The translations under genes and the position numbers were made by a program. The notes beneath the pieces are model-generated. The model worked only from the letters and a program-made list of their open reading frames with translations. It did no database searches and was not told the DNA's origin. Positions 1 to 12,171 of a stretch of DNA of 64,000 bases are shown piece by piece. Position 1 is the stretch's first letter, and each line of letters begins with the position of its first letter. Where the stretch lies: NCBI GenBank assembly GCA_000818945.1, contig KN805370.1, positions 811,578-875,577 on the forward strand. The letters are read 5' to 3'. Origin of the DNA: Schizochytrium sp. CCTCC M209059 (taxonomy: Eukaryota; Sar; Bigyra; Thraustochytrida; Thraustochytriidae).

Positions 1-3000
1 TATTCACACCAAATTCCGAAGGCAGGAGCACAACTACAGCACCTTGGTAGTCATGCGCAGGTCACTTTGCACTCGCGATTGAGGCCGAGTGCGCCTTTTT
101 ATGCACTCTTTCGACATCTTTCATTTTGAAAAGGAAAGGACGAGGGGCACAAGTACTTTCGAAACAACAACGGTTCTCGAAGACGAACGCTGAGGAACAA
201 AAGCAGGTTCGAGAGAACGAAGGTTCCCAGATGAGAACGCTGCGCGCTTGAGCAACAGACGTGTGCAAAAGTGGTATATCTGCTCGCAACTTTGATCCAA
301 TGAAATGGTCGACGTTTAGAGCATTGCATTCAAGCTAGCTTGTTACTGTTGATTGACTAAAAGCGCGATGTATGAGAAGATGGCTGGGACTGGAAAGGGA
401 ATCAGAAGATGTTTTACTCTTGTCATACCTCTCGCCTTTACAATACCAAAAAGAACAGAGGAAAAACGTTTAACATGAGTCATTGGAATGTTTGGAGCTG
501 AGATGATTTGAATGATGATCTTGATTACATTTTTGGTAAAAGGCTACTGAGGTCAAACGGTCACGCAACGCGCATCGACGCAAACACACATAGAGAAAGT
601 AGGAAAAAGAAAAGCCTAGGGCCGCTGGGATGCCCAGGCTTCCTCGTGGTTTCTGGTATTTTCATAAGCAGTCCAGCCATGCGTGCAGGGCCGTTCCCAA
701 TGGGAAATGAAGAAAAGAAATTATGTCTGGCTGGCAATTTTGAAAAGAAAAGATAAAACATAACCCTCGCGCTCTACATCAAAGACGGTAGGAGCGTGAT
801 TGCGAGCCAAAGCAGAAGAAAATCTTCTCTTTTTTTATCCACTTTTGTCCCTTTTGCTGGAGCTACGAAGGGTGCTTCCGCTGTCCGGGTCAGCCGATGA
901 GCCGGTCAGCCTGCCAGCCTTTCTCTCTCTCTCTCTCTCTCTCCGCCCCTCTTTTCAGCCATGAATTAGGGACGGCAAAGGAATCAGGTGCGGCTTTGCG
1001 ATCCCTGGATCCCCAGTGATCTGTCCTCGTTCAAGCAAGATCCAGCCTCGTGCGCGCGTTTAGTCGGTATCCACTCACTCTACTCTTCACAGACCCCCCA
1101 CTGCAAACCGCAGAGACAGACGTCTTGCAGGAGTGTTCTCTACTTTCTACTCCTTTTCTTCGTGCTTGCGCGCGCATACATGTGTACTTGCGTGCGTGCA
1201 GTCGTTGAAGAGGAGGCTGGAGCGTTCACTATCCCATCTCTGCGGCCCTGGATGATGCGCTTCGCTAGATAGCTTTTGCCTCGATTTTTATGCGACGAGT
1301 TTTTTTTTTCCATTTGCGTGCAATCTCGAACTGTCAATCATGGTGGATCTCCTCCTCGATGGCTAGAGCGTTTTCATGTCGCCCTCCAATACTCCATTCT
1401 CTCTATTTGCAGGCCGTGCGTCTTCCTCGCAGCGGCTGCGGCCACTCCATCCCGTTCAGGCCTCTCACTTGCAGCAAGCTAGCTACTAGCTAGATCTCTG
1501 GATCCGACTCGATCGCAACAGCGGGTTCCCTCCTCTTCATCCATTCTTCTCGCACATCTGCGGCGCCGAAGTCAGCAGTAGCGACAGCAGCAGCAGCAGC
1601 AGCAGCAGTAGCAAGCAACCCTGGCTCCACTTTGGAGCTGCTCCTGCGTTGCGTGTGAGCTCGTTCGCTCGCTGCCTTGAGCGCAACGCTCCAGGCCGCA
1701 CTTGTTTTGTTGGAGTTAGACTAGGCCTAGGCCTACTACTACTACTATACAACAAACCAGAAGGACGACCTAGCATGTATGAAGGGTTCGATAACTAATT
1801 TCCGCGGGGGCCCGATCACTCGCCGCGCCGAGGGGCGTTGCCGTTGGCCCAGAGAGGGAAGAAGGAGACGGGGTGGTTCATTGCAGGTCGCGGGCGCAGG
1901 AGTGGTCCAGGGCGCGCTGCTCAGCGGCCGCGCGGCGAGGCGCCCTCGTCACTGCATTCTGTCGTGCTTGCATTGCTCGCCTTCTGATCGATTGCTGCAG
2001 CCTTCTCTGAATCCTTGTTTAGCGGTATGATGGTATAGGTAGATAGGCCTAGGCCTAAACTGTAGTACTACTACCTAGTAGCGGAGATTGAAAGCAAGCT
2101 CGGCCAAGATGGCGGGCGATCTCGGCATCGCTCGACGTACCTTCGCTCACGCGCGCTCCTCCTTCCTCGCGTTTGTGCCTCGCGCGGCTCCGTAGCGGCG
2201 GGGCCTCTGCAGCTGCCAGCGTCGCAGCGCATCGCATCGCGCCGCCGAGGGGAAGAAAACCTAGAAACAAACGCGCGCGGCAGCGAGGACGTGGCGCCCT
2301 CCCTACTCATGGCATGGCATATCCACATCTCTCGCAAGCGTGCGGCGCAGGAGCCGGGGCAAGGGTGGCGGCTGACACAGGAGCCGATCCGTGTAAGCTA
2401 GCTGCGGGCTATGTTGGAAACACTTCCCCTTCCCGCGCCTTGTAAGCTCACGCATCTGCGGAAGAAGTGCGCCGCGGGGGGGACCAACCGACTCGATTGA
2501 AACCCACAGCGGAAGCCGATCTGCCCTCGCCGCGCGTCGGAGCGGCGTGGCTGTAGGCGCTGTTGGACCGAACCTGCGCAGGCAGCAGCAGCTTCACAGT
2601 ATGTAAGGGGCAGAAGCGGCAACACAACCTGCGGTGCGGAGGGAAGTCCTCCGTGGCTGCGCCTGCCTCGACGTTCTGCCGCGAGTCGCCCTGCCGTGTT
2701 AGGCTCTGTTTGGCTCGGCGCCACTCGTGCCAATTGTGCCAGTCGCAGTGGTCGCTGCCGTCAGTGCGCGAGTGCGACCGACCGCCTGAAGCAAACCAAG
2801 CAAAGTGCGAGCCGAAACAATATGGCGGTCCCTTTTCCATTGCCCATCTTTTCTCTTTTTTTCCTTCTTTTCTTCCGCTCTTCTTGTGTCTCCCTTTCAA
2901 ATTTGAGACTTTCTTTTGTTTTTTTCTTTCTCTGTTTCTTTACAAAGACGCGGCGAGATCATCGAATGTGGCCAAGCTTGGCTCCCTTGCAGAGATCGAG

Positions 3001-4740
3001 CGGGCTGCTCCGAACGTCGAGGCGGACGTCAGAGCAGCGCGTGACGGGGCGCGCGAGGTGGATCAGATCGCCTGCTGCACCGCTTCTCTACGTTCGAGTC
3101 GTCTTGAACAAACAGTTCGGGCAGCGAGATCGATCGGTAAGCACATTGGGAAGGGATTCTTCGAAAAGGGCGCTAAGTACGAGTACGTCCCGGGGTTATA
3201 TGACTTGATATTCGCCTCAAGAGGCAGACAGATATGCACAACAGAAAAGCGCGGCGACGTGATGCGATGCGATGCTATGTGATGGGAGACTCGAGATGAT
3301 CGAGGTCAAACGTCGCACGCCATGCGCGGTCGCGTCACGAAGCGTGAGTTTTCTCGTCGTCTAGCGCTCTTCCCCCCCTCCATTCTCGGCCAGGGTGAGA
3401 TCTGAATTCGCGCAGAGCGCGACTCGCAGTCGACGCCTTTCTCGCGATCCTGGCGCGTGCGTGCGTGCGTACGTCTTTGCAAGTATAGATAGATGTGCGT
3501 CGCAATCGGCTCGTCCCGGGGAGCCTCCGCCTCGCAGCCAGGGGCAGCTCGAAAGCGCTCCAGGCGCTCGATTGCAATCACTCGCGCGTCTCCGCGACCG
3601 CCTCGACCTGCGACGCATTCTTTGCCGAAGTTCTCCATGCTAGCCTCCAGCTGCTGCAGATGGCGCGGCTGCATACATTTCCTCCTTGGCATCCCAGGGA
3701 TGCACGCACATATCTCAGCGCGCGGAGCTGCAGCGCTTGCTGTTGCATCTCGACCTCGACTCGTTCGCGCCCTCGGCGGTTGCACGTGCATCATGATGGC
3801 AGTCGTGCCGTCTTCGCCAGAGGCAAGAGTGCCGCTCACGCACCACACCGGCAGCGCCGCAGTGGCGGTCGCGTCGGTCGGCGTGGCCGCAGCAGCGCGT
3901 GCCGCTCTTGCCTGCTCCGGGAGGCGAGTAAATTCGCACGAGTGGTTTAGCTGCAGCAAACAATTCCTTTTTTGGGAAAAGGGCGGTTGCGCGACCGCGT
4001 AGCTCCTGCCGCGTTAGAATGCATGATGATGGTAATGATGATCAGTATGACAGCTAGGCAAGCTATGCAGCATGCAGGCGAGGAGGTAGGGTAGGCTGGT
4101 CAGCGAAGTGGCTGGCTCTCTGACGGCATGACTTACTTCTGCAAAGCTGTCTTTACCTCCCATCGCCCTCAAGATCATTCTCGCGCGAGACGGTAAGACC
4201 AACTTGCCAACTCTTGGGGCTGACGCGCGGCTCGCAGAAGGCAGGGTCGTGCACGGGCGCGTGAACTGAGCGGCGACAGAGACGCGCACGGCCTGCACGC
4301 TTCAGCAAAGCTAGTAAAAAAGCCACGAAGCCAGGAAGAAAGGAAAAAAAGAATGATGGAGAGAAAGTAGGAAAGCAGCCGTGTGTCTTCGCCGCCGCAC
4401 AGCTCCGCGCCACGCAAAAAAAAAAAAGATGGAAAAAAGATGGAAAAAAAGAAAAGAAAGAAAGACCCACCAACAAGCGAAAGAACGAAAAGAACGTCTT
4501 AAAAACTTTGAAACTTAAAAAACACAGATAGATAAAAAACTTTCATCATTAAAGTATTTTTTAATGATTTTGCTCTGGCGTTCTGTTCTTTTCCGGCCTC
4601 TCTGCTCCGCGCTGCCTTGACTCGGCCCAGCAAGTCGAGCGCGTGCCGCACGTGCTCCGGAGCCGCGCCGCCGCACACGCGCCGCGACGCCGCGTGCGTG
4701 CAGGACTGCGGCCGGTCGCCGAACCGAACCAAGCCAAGCC

Positions 4741-4774
4741 GAGCCGAGCCGAGCCGAGCCGAGCCGAGCCGAGC
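4741..4774. repeat. (GAGCC)n pentanucleotide array
   Basis: About seven near-perfect copies of GAGCC, flanked by AAGCC variants. It lies in non-coding DNA. Confidence 0.9.
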
Positions 4775-7500
4775 CAAGCCGGGGCGAGGCGGGACGCGCG
4801 CAGCACCGTCGCGGCGCCACGCAGGACGCGGGGGTCGGTCAGTCGCGGAGCCACGCAGGAAGTTGAACAAAGGCAGGAAGGAAGGACTCGAAAGGAAGGA
4901 AGGAGTGAGGGAAGGTGGCGAAAATCTGAATTCGGGTTTTCAAGAAGGAAAAAAAAAACCATAAAAACAACGCGGCCAGAAGCAGCAAGAAAGCAAGCAA
5001 GCAAGAGAGCAAGAAATGAAAGCAAGCGGGCAAGCGAGCTTTCCCGCGCACGTCTCGGCTCGACTCGACTCCGCTCGCTCCGCAATCGATTCCTCTCTGT
5101 GCGCGGGCTCGATTGCGGCGCGAGCCTGCCGGCCGCCACCGTGCCGAGCCTTGAGCGCGCGTGTCGACTACGGCGGATGCGGGAGGCGCGCGAAAGAGGC
5201 GAGTGAGCGGGCACGTGCCGCCTCACCGCGGTGCACCGACTCCGACTCGGTCGCACGGCACGGTCCCACCCGTCATTACTTTTTTCCGCCGCGCCCGACG
5301 CCGCCGCCGGCGGAATCGGTAGACTGGCGGCCAGGCCCGCCTCGCCAGGCCGGGAGCACCTTCCGCGGCCGCCCGCGCTGGCCGCGGATGTCGCCGAGGG
5401 TGGCCAGAGTCAGCTTCTTCTACAATTTCGGAAAGTAGCCGCAGGCGAAATGGCTCGGAGACCGTTGAGTGCACATTGTGCAACCCCTCTGAAAGTACGG
5501 TGCGCACGTCCGTTGTGCACCGACCGCAAGCGAGCGGCTGGAGACCTAGCTCCTCCCGCGACCATGCTGCATGCTTTGCTGCCGGCGCGATCCCTCTGCA
5601 GCTGCCACGCATGCTCGAGGAGGACGGACGCGAGCGAGCTCTTGGAGAGTGCGGTGCCTAGGCGGTACTGCTTTTCTTGCGAGAAAGAAAGGAAGAAGGG
5701 CGCAACCGTTTCGAGACGTCGAGAGGTGGGGAGGCCGTGAGCGTGAGTGCGGAGAAGTAAGGAAGGGAGAAAGGAAGGAAGGAAGGAAGGAAGAAAGGAA
5801 GGCAGCTCGTTTCGTTCCGGCGGCAGCGGGACGCTGACGTCGCAGAAGGCGGCTTCATCGAGAAGATCTTTGGAGTCCAAGCTGGCCTTCCGCAAGCCCG
5901 CCAGCCGGGATGAGAGCTACAAAAGGTCGTCTGCATGCCTGCAAGCCAGATGCTAGGTGCACGCCTTGCGCCAGGCAGCCACACTGACAGCTTGCACCGG
6001 TCGTTGTCGCGCCGCTCTCGCTCTACCGCAGCTAAGACAAACGCACAATCGGAGCAGAGCACCTTGGCCTTCCGACCACTAATGCGGTGCTCTATGCGCT
6101 GGAAACGAGAATAAGTTCATGCAGAAAATTATATTCTTTTGCGATCATTCTCGCGTCGCTGTCGTTCTTTCGCTCGCGCGCGCGGGGCAACGGTTTTGGG
6201 CGAATGAGTGCAAGAAGCTATTCGTTTTCTTCGTGCGTGCTCCGTCCTCGCCAGGCTAGCACATGCACATGGCGCCGTTCGCCCCGCGCTCGCGCGCCTC
6301 ACGTTTACACCAATGGCCCGCTCGAGGGTCCGGTCCGGACGCTCACTCGAAATGCGTCTTCCGCAAGCTCTTTTTCGAAGTCAGATCTGGCCTGGACGCA
6401 TCTGTGGCAGCCGCCCGCAGTGCCTTCATTATTTATTTTTTCCTTATAGGCTACTAATAGCCAAGCGTATATTGCTGCGCCTCGTGGTCGAATTCCCTGC
6501 GCCAACTGTACCGCAACGCGCATCGCACGCGGGGCAGCTCGAGAACAGGCTTCGAGCCGCTCACTCTGCGTGATGGAGCGCGCGCCCAGCACAGCTTGCT
6601 CGGGACGCTTGCTTCATTTGGAAAAAAAAGAGAAAAGAAAAATTGATCCTCCTGGGCTCGCAAGGCGTGGAAATCTCGGGTCTCGCGACACGTGCAGGCG
6701 GGCCCCGTACCTTTTCCTCTCTCTCTCTACCTTCTCCTCCGTAGTGCCGCGTACAGCTAGCTGCCTGCTCTACTCTGCACTTGCAGTAGCAGTCGCGATC
6801 ATCGTGATGAGATTAGATTAGATGAGTTGTAGATTGCAGGCATTCGCACGCAAGTGAAGCACGTGCAGACGCGCTGGGTCTCTCTCTCTCTCTGCCTCTC
6901 CTTTCATTATTTACTCGCAGAGAACTCGTTCGTGCCGCCCTCATCTTCCTCCCGCGCTGACCCAAACGCACAAGAAAGACAGGCAAACAGAAACGTTGCA
7001 GAGCCTGTGCCCCGACCTTGCTCGCCTCTTCGCGGGCGCTGCGCGGGCGCTGCGCGGGCGCAGCTGGGATTCGATTGATCGATCGCTCCCTGCGTCGCAG
7101 GACGCGCATGGCTGAATGGCTGGATGGCTGGCTGCGCGGGGCCGGCGAGAGAGCAGGAAAGCGGTGGCCACAAGTGCGAAAAGGCGATGCGCCAGGAGTC
7201 AGGCCAAACCGTCGCTGCGCTTCCCGCGTCGCGCCAAGCAAGCAAGCAAGCGAGGGGGCGGGCGGGCACGCACGCTGCCTTCTTTTATATTTACCACGCC
7301 AAGCGCCACTTCAACTCGAATCAAGCCAAGCTATTTAAAGCCAACCATCTCTGCGGCGAGCGAGCCGACCTGTGCATGGAAATCAAGAAGTTTTTTGCTT
7401 CATGGTCTTCTTCTTTCTTTTTCTTTTTTGCCTAGAAATGCGCGCGCGCTGCTTTTTTATGCTTGCGTGCTTTCAAAATAGATGCACGTGCGCGCGCACA

Positions 7501-7547
7501 CGATGCGATGCGCTGCGATGCGATGCGATGCGGCGCGATGCGGTGCG
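7501..7547. repeat. (GATGC)n pentanucleotide array
   Basis: About nine copies of CGATG/CGCTG/CGGTG in a 5-bp register. The same unit reappears at 36286-36415 downstream of the second channelrhodopsin gene. Confidence 0.9.
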
Positions 7548-7798
7548 ACTCGGACTCGTCGGAAACGGCGCAAGCAGGAAGCGGCCTGCGCCCCAGCTTG
7601 GGTCCGTCCCGGTCGGTGTGTCGGGTCGCGGTCGAGAACGTTCACAACAAGTCAGCTAGTGAGTGAGCATGCAAGCAAGTACTCGTTACCACGCGCTTAT
7701 TCTCGCTCAACACGAGCCGGGCGTGGCGACCACCTCGCGTCCCGTCGCGTACGTGCGAGCTCTGAAGCGCAAATTGCCGCGGCTGGCTGGTAGCCTGG

Positions 7799-7819
7799 CA
7801 GGCAGGCAGGCAGCAAAGT

Positions 7820-7850
<31 letters not shown>
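7799..7850. repeat. (GGCA)n then (TGGC)n tetranucleotide array
   Basis: Two adjoining tetranucleotide runs, GGCA x3-4 then TGGC x7, separated by a few bases. Non-coding. Confidence 0.85.
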
Positions 7851-7851
<1 letters not shown>

Positions 7852-8063
7852 GGCGCAGCACGTACGGCCAAGTCTCTCCTCTTTCTCGCGAGCCGACACG
7901 TTACTAATCAATCAGCGCGACCCCAAAAATGCGGAGCGAGACAGACATCATCTCGCTCTGTGATCTTGAGCTTGGCCAATATTTTTTGTTTCGTGAGGCG
8001 CGGCCAGCGAGGAGGCGGCGCGGCGCCCGCTTCTTCTAGGCCGACCGTTGACCGTTAGCTGGC

Positions 8064-8102
8064 TATGCCATACCATACCATACCATACCATGCCATGCCA
8101 TG
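8064..8102. repeat. (CCATA)n/(CCATG)n pentanucleotide array
   Basis: Five CCATA units followed by three CCATG units in one register. A related run of CATGC/TATGC units occurs at 10309-10340. Confidence 0.85.
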
Positions 8103-9626
8103 CGTGTCGGGCCGGATCTCGCGCGCTCGCTCGTAAACATTTGCTTGCTCAGTCCAGTTCTCGAGACCACCAGCCGTCAGCCTCCATGGCCAGTCTCGAC
8201 CTTGGTTGGAGAAGAGTTCCATTGCTTTTCAATCCAATGGCATCCAGCTTGAACCCAACCGACCCGATCCGATCGACCAGGGCTTATGACTTCGAGCGCA
8301 GCCTCGCCACCGCCACAGTTAGCGCGGCAGGTCGGGCGGCGGCGACTAGCTTTCGCGAGTGAGCTAGCTAGTTTAAGTAACGCCCGTCCTTTCCTCCGGG
8401 CTCCACGCATGCAGGCGCAAGCAGCATTGACCTTCGTCAGCGATACGTTGGATTTGCGCCGCGAGAAGAAATGATAGTTGCTTCACAGGCAGTCCACCGG
8501 GCGGCCGCGACCGACCCGGCCTGCGTCGAATGGAATGCCGACGGTCGATCGAGCGAGAATATCATCGGAGCATACGGGCGGGAGAGTCGCGCAGTGCAGC
8601 GCAGCGCAGTCGCGCGAATTTTTGAGAGGCGCGAGACGGACAAAAGGTGGTCGACTCGAAGTCGCTCAATGTGGCTAGCTGGCCGAAGGGACGTGCAGGC
8701 AAACAGCCGGTGCGCCGCCTCTCGCCTGGCCTCCTCAATTGCCACCGTCGCGCCGAATCGACGATTTCGTCTTGCGCTCCGGGTTTTTGGCTGCAACTGG
8801 TAGCAGCTTCGTTGCTGAGCTGGCTGGGTTGGTGCGATGCATTTAATAAAGAATTATTTACCAATAAATAGAAAACGCACTCCCTTTCATTCTCACACGG
8901 CACGGTGCGGACGGCCCGTCCGGCGCGTGGCGATTGGCTGGCGGAGGGACGAGTTGGAAAAACCAAATCTCGGCGCGGCGCGCAGCCGAACGCGCTGCAG
9001 ATACAAGTGCGCGCCGCACTGCCGCCGCCCCTCGTAGCCGCCTTTGTTTCTTCAACCTTTCACTCGAGTGATGCAGGTCGCCCCCTTCCCTTCTTTAAGA
9101 ATTCCCACAGTCGCTGATCGCTCCGCGCCCACAGCAGACAGGAGGCGGCCGGCCCCGCTTGGAAGGGGTAAAGTAAAGAATGCGGGCAGCGAATCGAGGC
9201 CATCGACGAGGCAGGCAGGCGCCTGCCCTTTCGAGACCTGGCTGCTTACAGCTGCTGATGGCTGCCTGGCTCGGGCGGAGCTGCTGCTTTTTCGCGTGTC
9301 TGTCTCGCCCGGGCGCGGACCTGGCAGCTTTAACGCTCAGCTGACCGACGCCGCGGCGCTGAGCCTTCAAGTGCCGCCTTTGGGTGCGGTGTTCGTTTTC
9401 AGAGACTCAAGCAGCCGGGTTGGGTAGATTTATTTGTTGCCTTTGGTTGGTTGATTTGAATGGCTGGTTCTCTAGTTGTGAACCGAAAGAAGAAGTGGTG
9501 GTAAATAGTGAGTGAGCGAAAAAGGGGAACAAGCTGAGCTAAGCTGAGCCAAGCTGAGCCGGCGGCCAGCAGCACGATGCGCGACGCGCCGACAATACAT
9601 CGTTCGACCGTGGGCGAGTGAGTCCA

Positions 9627-9627
9627 G

Positions 9628-9675
<48 letters not shown>

Positions 9676-9697
9676 CGAGCGAGCGAGCGAGCGAGCA
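9627..9697. repeat. (CAGG)n followed by (GAGC)n array
   Basis: Twelve perfect CAGG units pass directly into five or six GAGC units. Non-coding. Confidence 0.9.
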
Positions 9698-10633
9698 AGG
9701 CCCAACAGGGGGGGGGGAACAATGAAAGGGAGAAGAGAACAAGCGCACCACGAAACAGCCTGAGCCCAACCTGCTCATTTTTTTTTCTCCCCTTTTTCTT
9801 TAACTTTTCCTCTTTTTGCATCCTTTCCTACCTCATGCGATCGTGCGCTCGTGCTTGCAAGCGGCGAGCGGCAAGAGAATCAACTCGTTCGTACGGCCGC
9901 GGCGCGGCGAGAGAGCAAGCAAGATCTAACCGCCGCATGGCCGCACGCAGGCATGCAAACGGGCGGGGCGGGAGCGAGTTTTTCATTTTTTTTTTTCATA
10001 AAAATAGTAAAAAATTCTCTCCCCCAGCTTTGCCGCGGAAGCTCCGCGCCGCTCACCTTTGCGCCATCACATACATATATATACACACTCGAAAAGTGCG
10101 AGTGAGACAGACTCCATGGCTGGCAACAGGAAGGGAAGAGCATCATGCATGCATGCATGGCTTGTACGCATACAAGTGCAGGCAGTGGCAGTAAACAAAA
10201 AGAGCGCCGAGAGAAAAATCGAGCACGTCAACAAACTACGCTGCAGCCTCTTCAATGGGTAACAATCATGCTCGAGGGGAGCAGAAGATCTTTCTACGCC
10301 CTATGTGACATGCCATGCCATGCTATGCTATGCCATGTCGTGTCATACCTTATCGACCGATTCCACGATAGCAAGCTGGAAAAACAAAGGTCCAACGCGA
10401 GTGAACCAACCTTTCTTTTCACGCAAAATCGGACAAAGGCAGCCTCGGTGGTGGCGTCGCTCGTACCTAACGATCATCACCTGCCATGCTGGGCGGCCAC
10501 AGGAATTCGCCCCGATCGCGGCTTTCTTCTTTCCTCCGCGATCGTTCCCCTCCTTTTGTTGTTGCAGCAGGGTCGGTCAATTCGCCGGTCCAGCAGCGAG
10601 GCGCGCCCCGCCTGCTCGAGACTCTGCACCGCC

Positions 10634-10690
10634 TCGAGGCGAGGGGAGGCGAGGCGAGGCGAGGCGAGGCGAATCGAGTCGAGTCGAGGC
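10634..10690. repeat. (GAGGC)n / (GAGTC)n pentanucleotide array
   Basis: GAGGC repeated about seven times, passing into GAGTC units in the same 5-bp register. Confidence 0.85.
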
Positions 10691-12171
10691 GAGTCGTCTG
10701 CAGGCCGCCCCACCCGAAGCGCGCTTGCCAGCTCGCGGCGCGCGTCCATCCACCCGCCTCACATCCCGGCCGGCCGGCCGGCCGGACGGCCGCCATTGCC
10801 GTCGCCACGTGCGCCCATGTGCAGTGCAGTGAACGAAGGCGTCCTTTCAGGCACTTTCACATCTCCCGTTCTTTCCCTTCGCTCCCCCTCTTTCTCCTCT
10901 GCAAATAGAGAGGAAACTTTCTCTCTCGCCGCCGCCGCGCCAAGCAGCCTGGCTGTTCTTTCCTTCCTTTCATTTCACATTGGTTTTTTTAATTTTGAAC
11001 GCCAATTCTTTTTAAGCCTTACAATTTCTTTGAAACGCCTGCCTTCGGTTGCGCGTGCATTCACGCGCGGAGCGGGGACGCTGTGCCATTGTCTACTCTG
11101 GTCGCCGCGGCTCGGCGCGGAGGTCGCTCCCGAGCTCGCTGCCAGGGCCGACGGGCGGGAGAGGCCGCAGCCGGCAGCCAGCAGCTAGCTAGCTAGCTAG
11201 CTAGCTTGCTCCTTTCCCACCACCAAGGCGCTCTCTTGCGAGCTCCGCGCCGCGCCGCGCCGCGCCTTTCGAGAGGCGAGGCTGCTGTTTTTCTGGCCGC
11301 CTGTCTCGAATCGAACCACGCCGACCTGACCCGGCCTGCGTGGACCGGCTCGGACCTCCGCCTGGCACGGCTCCACCCGCCGGACCCTGCGCGCCGCGAT
11401 CCGACGCGACTCGACGCGCCCGACGCGGCCCGGCTCGACCCGCCCGAGCGACGAACTCGACGCGACTCGACTCGACGCGGGCGGGACTGCGCACGGCGGC
11501 GGGCGGTCGAAGTCTACACACGTCTCCGAGGGGCGGGGAGGGAGAAAACGCCCGCCCTCTCGCGCCCTCTCGCGCCCGCCCGGGACGGCCGCGCGAGAGG
11601 AACGAGGGAGAAAGAAGGGAGAGCAGGCAGGCAGCAGCAGGCAATGTATGAGTGGGCACGGAGCGGATGGAAGGCGTGCTTTTACGTTTTTTCAGTCTTC
11701 CATTCTTTCTTTCTTTCTTCCGATGGTTGGTGTTTGTGTTTTATTTTCATTGGTTGAAAATGTTTTGTTTCCTTTTTTGTTTTTGAAAAGTTTTTTGTTT
11801 GCAACTTGCTTTTACTCTTTTCTTTTATCGTTTTCTTTTTACTTTTTGTTTATTTTGTTTTGTCTCTGCACCTGCCCCGCGCCGTAGAGAGAGAGAGAGA
11901 GAGAGAAAGCAAAGAAGAACACAAGCGAGCGAACAGCCACGGCCGTGTTCCATCGGCCGGGCGGGCGGGGAGGCAACCAAAACCCAAACCGAGCAGCTTG
12001 CTCGCAACGAAGCAAAGACAAGAAACGAAGCAAGCAAGGAGTCCTTGGCTCACAGTCTCGAAACTGAGTTCTGGCCTGGGCGAGCAGCAGCAGCACCAGC
12101 AGCAGAACGAAGAACTCCAAGACGCAACAAAGAAACAAACAACACATAAGAAACAACACATAAGAAACAAC

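Larger units (their letters stand above)
1..12171. other. Gene-poor, repeat-rich intergenic region
   Basis: No open frame here shows a recognisable domain. The long frames are Arg/Ser/Ala-rich or low-complexity and overlap one another on both strands, as expected in GC-rich non-coding DNA. The stretch contains many short tandem arrays, listed separately, plus pyrimidine tracts (for example 921-942) and palindromic AGGCCTAGGCCT boxes near 1723-1737 and 2045-2056. The first 500 bases are less GC-rich than the rest. Genes with many small exons, or non-coding RNAs, cannot be excluded from sequence alone. Confidence 0.6.

Noticed and set aside
10145..11188. 347-aa plus-strand frame
   Set aside because: Passes through simple repeats with Arg/Ser-rich translation; no domain or plausible start context.
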